A stretch of 64,000 nt of DNA from Leadbetterella sp035299025 (GTDB lineage: Bacteria > Bacteroidota > Bacteroidia > Cytophagales > Spirosomataceae): the NCBI GenBank assembly GCA_035299025.1, contig DATGXK010000014.1:62001-126000 (forward strand). Reading direction: 5' to 3'. Positions within the stretch are counted from its first letter, which is position 1. Each line of letters begins with the position of its first letter. Positions 32,768 through 41,500 of the stretch are shown here, in pieces. The position numbers and the translations under genes are program-made. The notes beneath the pieces were generated by a model that saw only the letters and a list, made by a program, of their open reading frames with translations, made no database searches and had not been told where the DNA came from.

Positions 32768-33841
32768 ATGTCTATTTACACCACTCCACTCCAATTCGCC
32801 TATTTTTTGGGCTTACTGTTTTCAGTCCTTTTATTGATTAGAGGTTTCAAAGAAGAGCGTCTTTCTGATAAGCTTTTGGCTGCGGTTTTGTTTTTATTGA
32901 CCATGGAAATCCAAGATTATACTTTTGGTTTTTCAGGAATAAATATGCTTTGGGAGGAATTAAACGGCTTCCCAAGGCATTTTTCGCTGGCCTTCCCACC
33001 AACAGTTTATTTTTACCTTAATGCCCAAATCAACCGAGATTTCAAGTTTAAACATACAGACTTTCTTTACTATATCCCTTATGTTATTTATTTCATTATC
33101 AACCTTTTTGTTTTCTGCCAAGGGAAGGAATATGTGGATAAATGGCAGGGAAATCCTAATTTGAACTGGCTCAATTGGTTAGAAACCATTACGCTTTGGG
33201 TCTTGTATTTTTATTTTTTTATACTTTCCCTAAAAATCTACAAAAACTATAGAAAATGGGCTGAAACACAGTTTTCTGATACCGAAACGATTAGTTTTGA
33301 ATGGATTCGTAATTTTATCTATTTGATCATAACAGGCGAAGTTTTTAAAACCGGATGGAATCTTGCTGACTATATCATAGACATGCCTTTTGAGAAAGAT
33401 TGGTGGTGGCATTTGTACACAGTAGCCATTATTTGCTATGTTGGAATCAGCGGTTATGTTCAAACACAACCGAGAGCCCTGCATTTTGAAGCGGAAATAA
33501 TACCCGAAATAAAAATTGAGGAAAGCACAAAGAAAATTTCCGAAGAATTGATACCTAAAATAGAGAATATATTCTCAGCCGAAAAAGTATTCTTGGAACC
33601 CGAACTGACGCTTTCGGAGTTAGCCTTGAAACTGAAAACTAACACCTCATTGCTCTCCGCAGCCATAAATCAAGGCTTTGGCAAGAATTTCAACGATTTC
33701 GTGAATGAATACAGAATCAGAGAATTTGAAAAGCAGCTGAGCAATCCGGAGAACAAAAATTACACTAAATTGGCGATTGCCCTAGACTGTGGTTTCAATT
33801 CTAAGGCTACTTTCAATCGGGCACTGAAGAAGTTTAGCTAA
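32768..33841 (+). CDS. Membrane-bound AraC-type regulator
   Basis: The 357-residue protein has an N-terminal half of about six or seven membrane helices (FAYFLGLLFSVLLLIRGF, YYIPYVIYFIINLFVFC, ITLWVLYFYFFILSLKIY, WWHLYTVAIICYVGISG). A C-terminal AraC DNA-binding domain follows from about residue 250 (LTLSELALKLKTNTSLLSAAIN, then FNDFVNEYRI, and CGFNSKATFNRALKKF). This 'membrane AraC' type is common in Bacteroidota and presumably senses a signal in or across the membrane. It starts with no gap after the serine hydrolase gene, so the two are cotranscribed and the hydrolase product may be its signal. Confidence 0.85.
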   Translation: MSIYTTPLQFAYFLGLLFSVLLLIRGFKEERLSDKLLAAVLFLLTMEIQDYTFGFSGINMLWEELNGFPRHFSLAFPPTVYFYLNAQINRDFKFKHTDFLYYIPYVIYFIINLFVFCQGKEYVDKWQGNPNLNWLNWLETITLWVLYFYFFILSLKIYKNYRKWAETQFSDTETISFEWIRNFIYLIITGEVFKTGWNLADYIIDMPFEKDWWWHLYTVAIICYVGISGYVQTQPRALHFEAEIIPEIKIEESTKKISEELIPKIENIFSAEKVFLEPELTLSELALKLKTNTSLLSAAINQGFGKNFNDFVNEYRIREFEKQLSNPENKNYTKLAIALDCGFNSKATFNRALKKFS

Positions 33842-33856
33842 AGGAAGTTTTATATA

Positions 33857-34651
33857 TTACCTCTCCAAAACTTCAGGATTCTTAACTGCGAACTTCAGAT
33901 ATTTAAATAGTTTTCCGGCATGTGAAGCATCTACTACACGGTGGTCGAGTGCTGCACCGAGCGTGATGATTCTACGGGGAACTACCTCGTTATTAACCAC
34001 CCACGGTTTGGTTTGTACGCCTCCCATGATCATCACAAACGAAATATTAGCGAATGGGAATAAGGCAGGAAATCCAATGTCCAGCCCCAATGTGCCTATA
34101 TTGGAAAGCATGAATGAGCCAAAAGTATGGGGTTGAAGATCGATAAATGGCAAACTTATTCCCCAATCCACAAACAGTTTTTTGATAATACCCACAATCC
34201 AGTTTCTGAATGGATAGGGAATGGCAGCCATGGTGTCTTTTAGCTGCATGGTATTGCTCTCAGACCCTTTTCTTGACTTCTGGATTTCTTTATTGAGCAC
34301 ATCTACAGACTCACTAAAGGTTAATTGATCCGCATTTTTTACAATTACAGACGACATTTCTCCATCAGCTTTGAGTACACTTACCGCACAATTTACAGAT
34401 GGAAAAGCATAAATATTACCTCGTTTTGAGTAAGTATTCAGTTCTGGAATATCGTTGCTTATGGCTCTTGAAGTAGCCAGCATAAAAAAATGTGTCAGCG
34501 TTATTTTTATACCTTCCTTTCTCTTTTTTTCTATATAAAACTCCAAATCGGTCACATCAATTTCTACAGAACCAAATATTTTAGAGTCATTTGGTTTTTT
34601 ATAGATGGTAGAAGCTATTTGTCGCCAAGCAGTATTGAGGTTTTCGGTCAA
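33857..34651 (-). CDS. Stand-alone E2-type acyltransferase domain protein
   Basis: The 264-residue protein consists only of the catalytic fold of 2-oxoacid dehydrogenase E2 (PF00198), related to chloramphenicol acetyltransferase. The catalytic HxxxD is in ALDHRVVDASHAGKLF near the C-terminus. SFMLSNIGTLGLDIGFPALFPF and VMIMGGVQTKPWVV are E2-like. Lipoyl and E1/E3-binding domains are missing, and no E1 or E3 gene is near, so it is not a normal dehydrogenase core. It may be an acetyltransferase acting on a small thiol or other acceptor. A promoter element, TACATTTG on the minus strand, lies 18 bases upstream. Confidence 0.8.
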   Translation of the reverse strand: MTENLNTAWRQIASTIYKKPNDSKIFGSVEIDVTDLEFYIEKKRKEGIKITLTHFFMLATSRAISNDIPELNTYSKRGNIYAFPSVNCAVSVLKADGEMSSVIVKNADQLTFSESVDVLNKEIQKSRKGSESNTMQLKDTMAAIPYPFRNWIVGIIKKLFVDWGISLPFIDLQPHTFGSFMLSNIGTLGLDIGFPALFPFANISFVMIMGGVQTKPWVVNNEVVPRRIITLGAALDHRVVDASHAGKLFKYLKFAVKNPEVLER

Positions 34652-34668
34652 TCCTTTAAATTTTTATA

Positions 34669-34676
34669 CAAATGTA
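34669..34676 (-). promoter_or_regulatory. -7 element TACATTTG for the E2-like gene
   Basis: The plus strand reads CAAATGTA, an exact TAnnTTTG on the minus strand. A TTTG (CAAA at 34700-34703) lies 23 bases upstream, inside the 3' end of the PQQ dehydrogenase gene. Confidence 0.5.
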
Positions 34677-34693
34677 ATAAAACTAATTTTAAG

Positions 34694-36799
34694 CTACTCC
34701 AAAGCAAAAGCTACATACTTATTGCCTTTAGGAGTGCCTAATTTTGTACCTCCGCAAGCAATTACAAGATATTGTTTACCGTTTTTAGAATACATTGATG
34801 GTGTAGCAAAAGCCGCTGCTGGTAACGCATGCTCCCAAACCAATTTGCCTGTTTTCGCCTCAAATGCTCGCAAGGTAGCATCCTTGGTGGCTGCTATAAA
34901 AAGTAATCCGGTTTTGGTAATTACCGGCCCGCCGTAATTTTCGGTACCAGTACCCGTAATACCTTCTTTTTGCAAAATCGGCTCATTCCCAAGGGGAATT
35001 CTCCACAACTGTTTTCCCGAGTTCAGATCTATAGCATTCAAAGTTCCCCAAGGTGGGCCAATGGCTGGGAGACCTCTATTATCCAGAAATTTATTGTAAC
35101 CTGTCATTTTATAAGCTACACCTGCTTTTTGACTCATTTGACTGTCTTTGCTTTGCACTTCTTTTTTCTCTTCATTTTTGAGGAAAGCTATCAAGGCTTG
35201 TTTCTCCTCGGGTTTTATAAATCCAAAGCCTGGCATCATGCCTTTTCCTGAGTTTATGAAATTAAGTAAGGCAGCATTATCATGTTTTTTGCCAATATTG
35301 ACAAGCGAAGGATAGCCACTTTCAACATTTCCTTCTAAGTTTGGTTGATGACAATTTTGACAATAATTACGGTAGGTTCGTTCGCCAAGCGGCATTCCAG
35401 TTGTATTTTGAGTAGGTCGCATGGTCTGTATCCAAGCCATCTCGTTGGCGTTGATATATATTACTCCATTAGGGTCAACAGCACTTCCACCCCATTCTGC
35501 CCCGCCATCATAACCTGGGAAAATGATGGTTCCCTGCTCACTTGGTGGATCAAAAAGCCCTTTTTTGTAAGTTCTGAAAGCTTTTACCAATTCGTCTCTG
35601 TTTTGTGCGTAAGGCGAAATATCTTTCTCAGTGAGTTTGTAAGACTCTCTGGCATAGGGTTTTGGAAGTGTTGGAACAGGCTGGGTAGGCCAAGTAACTT
35701 CACCTTTCAGTTTAGATTTTGGCACGGGAATTTCGTTTATCGTGAACAAAGATTTTCCCGTAACTCTATCAAATACAAACACATAACCCTGTTTGGTTAC
35801 TTGAGCCACTGCGTCTATTTTTTTACCGTTTTTGTTTAAAGTTATCAAATTTGGTGGTGCGGGTAAGTCTCTATCCCAAATATCGTGGTGAACAAACTGG
35901 TAATGCCATTTGAGCTTTCCTGTTCGGGCGTCTAATGCGAGCAGGCAATTGCTGAAAAGGTTTTTCCCAGGTCTATTACCAGCATAAAAATCGTAAGCTG
36001 CAGAGCCGGTAGGTACATATAAAATCCCTCGGGACTTGTCCACAGCCATTCCTGCCCAATTGTTAGCTGCACCAACATATTCATTTTTGTAGGCATCTTT
36101 CGGAAATGTTTCATAGCCTTTTTCGCCGGGATAAGGTATAGTATGAAATGTCCAAACAAGTTTTCCAGAAATCACATCAAAGGCTCGGATGTCACCAGGG
36201 GCCGCATCGGCATCCTCGGAAAGTCTGACCGGCATATAAATCAGGTTTTCGAAAATTGTTCCCGGCGTATTAGAAATGATAAATTTGTCTTTGGCTGACT
36301 CGGGCAACCCTGTGTGTAAATCCACCTTGCCTCCATTGCCAAATGTGGAAATAGGCTTGCCCGTAGTAGCATCTAAAGCCCAAAGATTTGGTCCAGCAGT
36401 GTATAGAATTCTTTTATCGGTGCCATTTTGCCAATAAGCTACTCCTCGGCTCGTGCTGGCCCAGTTTTTCAAAGGATCACCAAAACGCCAAATCTCTTTA
36501 CCAGTACCAGCATCCAGTGCAAATGCTTGAACAGAAGTCGTCACACCAAATAAAACACCATCTACAATCAGCGGATTCACCTGCATTTGGCCAGAGTCTG
36601 GAGTGGCATATTCCCACGCTACTTTAAGGTTTTTTACGTTTTGGAGATTGATTTGATCGAGTTTGGAATAATGATTCCGATCTGCCCCACCAAGATATTC
36701 CGACCAATTCTCACCGGAACCGAAACTGTCATCTACCAATTGGATTTTCATAAAACCCAAACACAATGAAATTGCCAATACCAAAAACACTTTTTTCAT
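34694..36799 (-). CDS. PQQ-dependent dehydrogenase with internal c-type heme domain
   Basis: The 701-residue exported quinoprotein has an eight-bladed beta-propeller with W-docking repeats (LDAGTGKEIWRFG, LDARTGKLKWHYQFVHHDIWD, DLNSGKQLWRIPLG, EAKTGKLVWEH). GGADRNHYSKLDQIN lies near the N-terminus. A cytochrome c domain is inserted between propeller blades: heme motif CQNCH at residues 480-484 and a likely methionine ligand in GKGMMPGFG. This layout occurs in Bacteroidota glucose/alcohol-type dehydrogenases that feed electrons to the respiratory chain. PQQ synthesis genes are not seen here. Substrate is unknown. It overlaps the upstream siroheme-pathway gene by one base. Confidence 0.9.
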   Translation of the reverse strand: MKKVFLVLAISLCLGFMKIQLVDDSFGSGENWSEYLGGADRNHYSKLDQINLQNVKNLKVAWEYATPDSGQMQVNPLIVDGVLFGVTTSVQAFALDAGTGKEIWRFGDPLKNWASTSRGVAYWQNGTDKRILYTAGPNLWALDATTGKPISTFGNGGKVDLHTGLPESAKDKFIISNTPGTIFENLIYMPVRLSEDADAAPGDIRAFDVISGKLVWTFHTIPYPGEKGYETFPKDAYKNEYVGAANNWAGMAVDKSRGILYVPTGSAAYDFYAGNRPGKNLFSNCLLALDARTGKLKWHYQFVHHDIWDRDLPAPPNLITLNKNGKKIDAVAQVTKQGYVFVFDRVTGKSLFTINEIPVPKSKLKGEVTWPTQPVPTLPKPYARESYKLTEKDISPYAQNRDELVKAFRTYKKGLFDPPSEQGTIIFPGYDGGAEWGGSAVDPNGVIYINANEMAWIQTMRPTQNTTGMPLGERTYRNYCQNCHQPNLEGNVESGYPSLVNIGKKHDNAALLNFINSGKGMMPGFGFIKPEEKQALIAFLKNEEKKEVQSKDSQMSQKAGVAYKMTGYNKFLDNRGLPAIGPPWGTLNAIDLNSGKQLWRIPLGNEPILQKEGITGTGTENYGGPVITKTGLLFIAATKDATLRAFEAKTGKLVWEHALPAAAFATPSMYSKNGKQYLVIACGGTKLGTPKGNKYVAFALE

Positions 36800-37371
36800 T
36801 ATTTTTCTTCTTTTGAAATTGTAGTTATCTCATTCATTTTCTTTACTTTATACTCAAAATCGCCTTTTAGGCTGTTTCGAATTTTCTGTAAATTATCTAA
36901 GGTTTCTTGTATGTTTTCAGGGATAATGTCTTGCAACATCTCCCTGATTCTCTTTGCAAATGTTGGTGATTTACCGTTGGTAGAAATACCGATTTTAAGA
37001 TCCCCTTTTGTAACCACCGAACCCAAATAAAAATCACACAAATCAGGTGTATCGGCAACGTTGACCAATATGCCTTTGCTTTTACAGTCAATTTGCACTT
37101 GTTTGTTTACTTCGGGCCTATCTGTCCCAACTATTACAATATTTTTGTTGCGGAGATGCTCCACACGATATGGTTCATAAAACAGCTCTATTTTATGACT
37201 TTTGGAAAGTTCTACTATTTCAGACTTGATTTCAGGTGCCACCAAAACAATGTGAGATAGTGGTGAGTTTTTTAATAAGGCTTCCAATTTTTCAAGGCCA
37301 ACATTGCCACCTCCGACTATCAGTATGGTCATTTGTTCGGCTTTTAAAAAAATGGGAAAGAGGGTATTCAT
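36799..37371 (-). CDS. Precorrin-2 dehydrogenase / sirohydrochlorin ferrochelatase (Met8/CysG N-terminal type)
   Basis: The 190-residue protein begins with NLFPIFLKAEQ-like sequence and the NAD-binding loop LIVGGGNVGLEKLEALL. It continues with ADTPDLCDFYLGSVVTKGDLKIGISTNGKSP, of which DLCDFYLGSVV and ISTNGKSPTFAKRIRE are family motifs; the aspartate in DLCDF corresponds to the proposed catalytic residue. It makes siroheme from precorrin-2 for sulfite or nitrite reductase. The methyltransferase half of CysG is absent, as in Bacteroidota. It shares one base with the PQQ dehydrogenase gene, an odd functional partner. Confidence 0.9.
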   Translation of the reverse strand: MNTLFPIFLKAEQMTILIVGGGNVGLEKLEALLKNSPLSHIVLVAPEIKSEIVELSKSHKIELFYEPYRVEHLRNKNIVIVGTDRPEVNKQVQIDCKSKGILVNVADTPDLCDFYLGSVVTKGDLKIGISTNGKSPTFAKRIREMLQDIIPENIQETLDNLQKIRNSLKGDFEYKVKKMNEITTISKEEK

Positions 37372-37628
37372 ATCGAAAATTCAATTTTTACGAAAGTAAA
37401 TCAAAATTGTGAACAATTATCGAAATCTTTAACTGATAAATGCTAAAAATCAGAACTAAAGTGGGTCGTTGAGCTAATTGAAAAAATTAAACAATTTTTA
37501 TAAAAAATTGAAAATTAGTTTGTTTGACTCTAAATTGAAGAAGATTATTTGTTTTTTTTCAAATATTAAATGTAAACTTTACGGAGTTTCAAAAAAGACC
37601 AATTTTTATAAAAATAACCAATCTGTTT

Positions 37629-38420
37629 ATGGCAGTAAATGATGATTATCTTCCGTGTAAATCTTATGCTGGACAAGAGGCTGACCCGAAAAATGAAGGC
37701 TTCACAGCATTTCAAGATAAAAAGACCAAGAAATATTATTTTGCTTTAGTAGACAACGAAGGTAGTGTGCTGTTGAAAAGTGAGGGGTACGTTGATCTGA
37801 AATCAAGGAAAAATGGTATTGCATCGGTTATAAAAAACAAAAGCATTGACGGTAGGCTATCTGTTGAAAAAGACAAAAAGAAGTTTTTTGTGGTTTTGAA
37901 AGCAGGAAACAACAAAGAAATTGCTCGTTCATGCGATTATTCATCGGAATTGGAGGCCAAAAATGCAATTGAGAAAATCGCAAGCAAAGAGTCGGTTGCT
38001 GAAGTAGCTTCTGCTGGCGTTTCTACAAACATGCTTGCAAGTCTTGATGGCTTCTTAAATGTTGGTGATTACCTCGACAAAGCAAGAATTTGGGACTCAT
38101 ACGGAATTACTGGTTTTGTGAAGTTTCAGGGCGAGGACGACAAATATTATTTCGGAGTTTATAATCCCGACGCCACACTTTATCTACGATCGCAGGGCTT
38201 CAATACTGAAGACGAGCGAGACAATGCCTTCGATTTGATGGAAAGTACCATATTGTTGGAGGAAAACTACAAAATTGAGAATTTGGGTGGTAAATATTAT
38301 GCGGTCTTATTCGAAGAAAGCGAGATTTTGGCCATTTCTCCAGATTTCAACTCGTTTATTGAGGCGTTCGTGACAACCCCAGGTGGTCGTCCGAAAGAGA
38401 CTATTGGAACAATGTTTTAA
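37629..38420 (+). CDS. DUF1508 (YegP-like) tandem-domain protein
   Basis: The 263-residue soluble protein contains repeated YegP-like units. The first (about residues 20-115) has FTAFQDKKTKKYYFALVDNEG, with SEGYVDLKSRKNGIASV and FFVVLKAGNNKEIARS. The second (about 155-255) has FVKFQGEDDKYYFGVYNPD and SQGFNTEDERDNAFD. The family's 'F.k.kdGkyYF.l...nG..i..S..Y' pattern is clear. Function is unknown; these are small stable proteins thought to be stress-related. The 257-base AT-rich upstream region has no exact TAnnTTTG element. A strong terminator follows. Confidence 0.85.
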   Translation: MAVNDDYLPCKSYAGQEADPKNEGFTAFQDKKTKKYYFALVDNEGSVLLKSEGYVDLKSRKNGIASVIKNKSIDGRLSVEKDKKKFFVVLKAGNNKEIARSCDYSSELEAKNAIEKIASKESVAEVASAGVSTNMLASLDGFLNVGDYLDKARIWDSYGITGFVKFQGEDDKYYFGVYNPDATLYLRSQGFNTEDERDNAFDLMESTILLEENYKIENLGGKYYAVLFEESEILAISPDFNSFIEAFVTTPGGRPKETIGTMF

Positions 38421-38445
38421 GATAAAAAAGATAGAAAGCGAATAC

Positions 38446-38475
38446 AAAAACCTCTCAGAAATGGGAGGTTTTTTT
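38446..38475 (+). terminator. Terminator after the DUF1508 gene
   Basis: AAAAACCTC (38446-38454) pairs with GAGGTTTTT (38465-38473), and the T run continues to 38475. Confidence 0.82.
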
Positions 38476-38586
38476 GTTGGTCTAAAGTCTTCTCTTTCAA
38501 ATATTTTACCCTATCAAAAAAACCACTAACTTGCTTCAATTTATAGCCTAAAATTCCGTTAACCTGAAAATTTTAAACTACCTAAA

Positions 38587-41500
38587 ATGAAACGCAGTAT
38601 TCTATTCTTCCCCCTCGTTTTCCTTTTCAATTCTTGTAATCACCTTCCCGAAGTCGGCATCAAATCTGTAGGTTTTGGAGACGAAATCGAAGTTTTACAA
38701 AATCTCTTTTTTGAGTTTGACGAAGAACTGGTGTTTGACGGCGACCTCAATAAATGGGAAAGTACTCCTTACATGGATTTTGAACCAAAAATCGAAGGGA
38801 AATTTAAATGGATCGGGAAAAAAGAGTTGGTTTTTTCTCCTTCAAAACCCATGAAGTTTGCCAACGAATACAAAGCAAAGCTTTCAGAGAACCTTTTGAA
38901 AAGGAAAAAAGGTAAAATGGGTATTGATAAAAACGAAACGATCAAGTTTCATACCCCTTATCTGAAAGTAAAGGATGCCCAAATGTATTTTGCAAAAAAC
39001 AAGCAAAATCAAAAGGAGGCGAGAGTCCTTTTGGAACTAAATGGAAAATATGATGCTCACAATATTAAGGACGAAATAAAAATATTGGATGGCAACAAGG
39101 AACTTGACTACAAAATGGTTCCTGCTGAAAATTCAACCAATTTGGTGTTGGCCTTAGCGACTTTTCCAGATACCAGAAAAGGAGAAATAACTGCCAAAAT
39201 AGAAGCAAAGGCTGATAATCCACAAAAATTTAAAAATTCAGAGAAACTTGACTTGGATTATTTGCCTGCAGATAAGCTGGAAATATTGAAAATGCAGACA
39301 AGTTTCAAGAAACTCAAAGGTTATGTGTACATCAAAACCACCCAACAGGTAGATATTGCCCAAGTGGAAAAGCATATAAAAATTGATCCAGCTGTTAGGT
39401 TTTCTGTTGAAGCCGCCGACCAAGGTTTTACCATTAAAGGGGAATTTAACCAAGACGATTTGTACAAAATCACACTAAACAAAACCATTGTAGGGGTTTT
39501 GGGTGGAAAAATGGATGAAGACTATGAAGGTGAAGCGTTTTTCGGAAGGGTGAATCCGTATTTGGAATTTACTAATAAAAATGCCCAATACATGTCGAAT
39601 GTTGGGAACAGGAATATCGGTATCAACATTGTGAATATTCCGAAAGTCAATGTTTCGATTTCTAAGATATTTGAAAACAATATTTTGCCATTTCTGAAAG
39701 GTACTCGCCGCAGCTATTATGGGGATGAGGAACAAGAATATTATTACTCTTCAGAGGCTGACATTTACAGCGATTTGATTTCTTCCAAAAAAATCGAAAC
39801 CGCCGATTTGCCTGTAAAACAAGGTGTTTCAGTGCTGAATTTACCTCTCCCAGATCAAACTGCTAAACGAGGAATTTACTTTATTTCGATAGAATCTGAA
39901 GACGAATATTACCGAAAAATTCAGAAAATAGTTTCGATATCAGATATTGGCTTGATAACGAAAATGTCTCAAAATCAAGAGGATGTGATTGTTTTGGCGA
40001 ATTCTATCATGCAAACTACGCCGATTTCAGGCTTAGAAATTAAATTGATTAGCAATAACAATCAAGAAATAACCAAAGGCACAACCGATGCCAATGGAAT
40101 GGTGGTTTTCAAAAATCTAAAGAAGAATAATCCGAATTTTTTGGTGGCAATGGTTACGGCTAATTCAAAAGACGATTTCAATTATCTCCTATTTGACGAC
40201 ACCGAAATAGAAACATCGAAGTTTGACATTACTGGCAAAAATTTCAACGAGGCGGGCTTAGATGCCTTCATTTATGGCGATCGTGAGATTTACCGACCAG
40301 GTGAAACTATCAATCTGAACACCGTAATAAGGAATAACAATTGGGAAACTCCAAAAAATATTCCGATAAAAATTCAGGTAAAACAACCCAATGGTAAAGA
40401 AGTGAGTTCGCTCATGACACAAACCAATCCTTCGGGAGCCATTAGTCATTCTGTGAAACTGGAGCGTTCAGCACTCACTGGTTTTTACAATGTCGATGTG
40501 TTTACGGGCAACAATGTGCTTATCGGTTCCAAAAGCATTTCTGTTGAGGATTTTATGCCTGACCGAATAAAGGTAAACATAGATGCCCCTGAAAAAGTAG
40601 AAATAGGCCAAAAAGCCAACATCAAGCTACAAGCCAACAACCTTTTTGGTCCGCATGCAGCAGACAATAAATATGAGCTCGACTTTTCTATCAAACGTAA
40701 AACCTTCCAGCCCAAAGGCTACGAATCATTTACTTTTGGCATAGATGACCAGACTAAATTTGAAAACGAAATCAGAAACGGAATGACAAATGCCAAAGGT
40801 GAAGGCATTCAAATCTTTGATATTTCGGATAAGTTTGCCAACAAAGGTTTACTTGAGGGAAAGGTTTTGGTTTCGGTTTTTGATGAGACGGGCAGACCGG
40901 TTCACCGTCAAAAAACTTTCGATATTTATACCCAAAAGCAATTCTTTGGTGTAAAAATTCCAGCTTATTTCGTGGGAACTAACGCAACTTTTCCAATTGA
41001 ATTGGCAGCTCTAAATTCAGCTGGAGCCAACGTTGCAGCCAATGCCACAATGCAGATTTACCTGCTTGAATACCAAACAGTTTTGGAGAAAACAGACGAA
41101 GGTCTGAGGTACGTTTCGAAGAAAAAAGAAAAGCTTATCAAAAGCCATGATTTGAAATTCGGAACAAAAAACATTACACAAAATTTTGTTCCAAAAATAT
41201 CGGGTGAATATGAAATCAGGGTAAAGCCTGCCGATGCGGATAGTTATGTGAGTTCTAACTTTTATGCATATGGTTATGGATCAAAAGCATCGTTTGAAGT
41301 AGATACCGACGGAGAAGTTCAAATAGAAACCAATCAAGAAAATTATCTTTTGGGTGAAAAAGCCAAGGCCATCTTAAAAACTCCTTTTGATGGGAAATTG
41401 CTGATAACGATAGAAAATGCGGGCATTTTGGAGCATAAATTTGTGCAAACCCAAAACAAATCCGCCGAAATCACAATTGATTTGGGAACGGCTCATTTGC

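Noticed and set aside
35345..35839. Plus-strand 164-residue ORF
   Set aside because: It is a shadow of the PQQ dehydrogenase gene on the opposite strand, without a signal or family motif.
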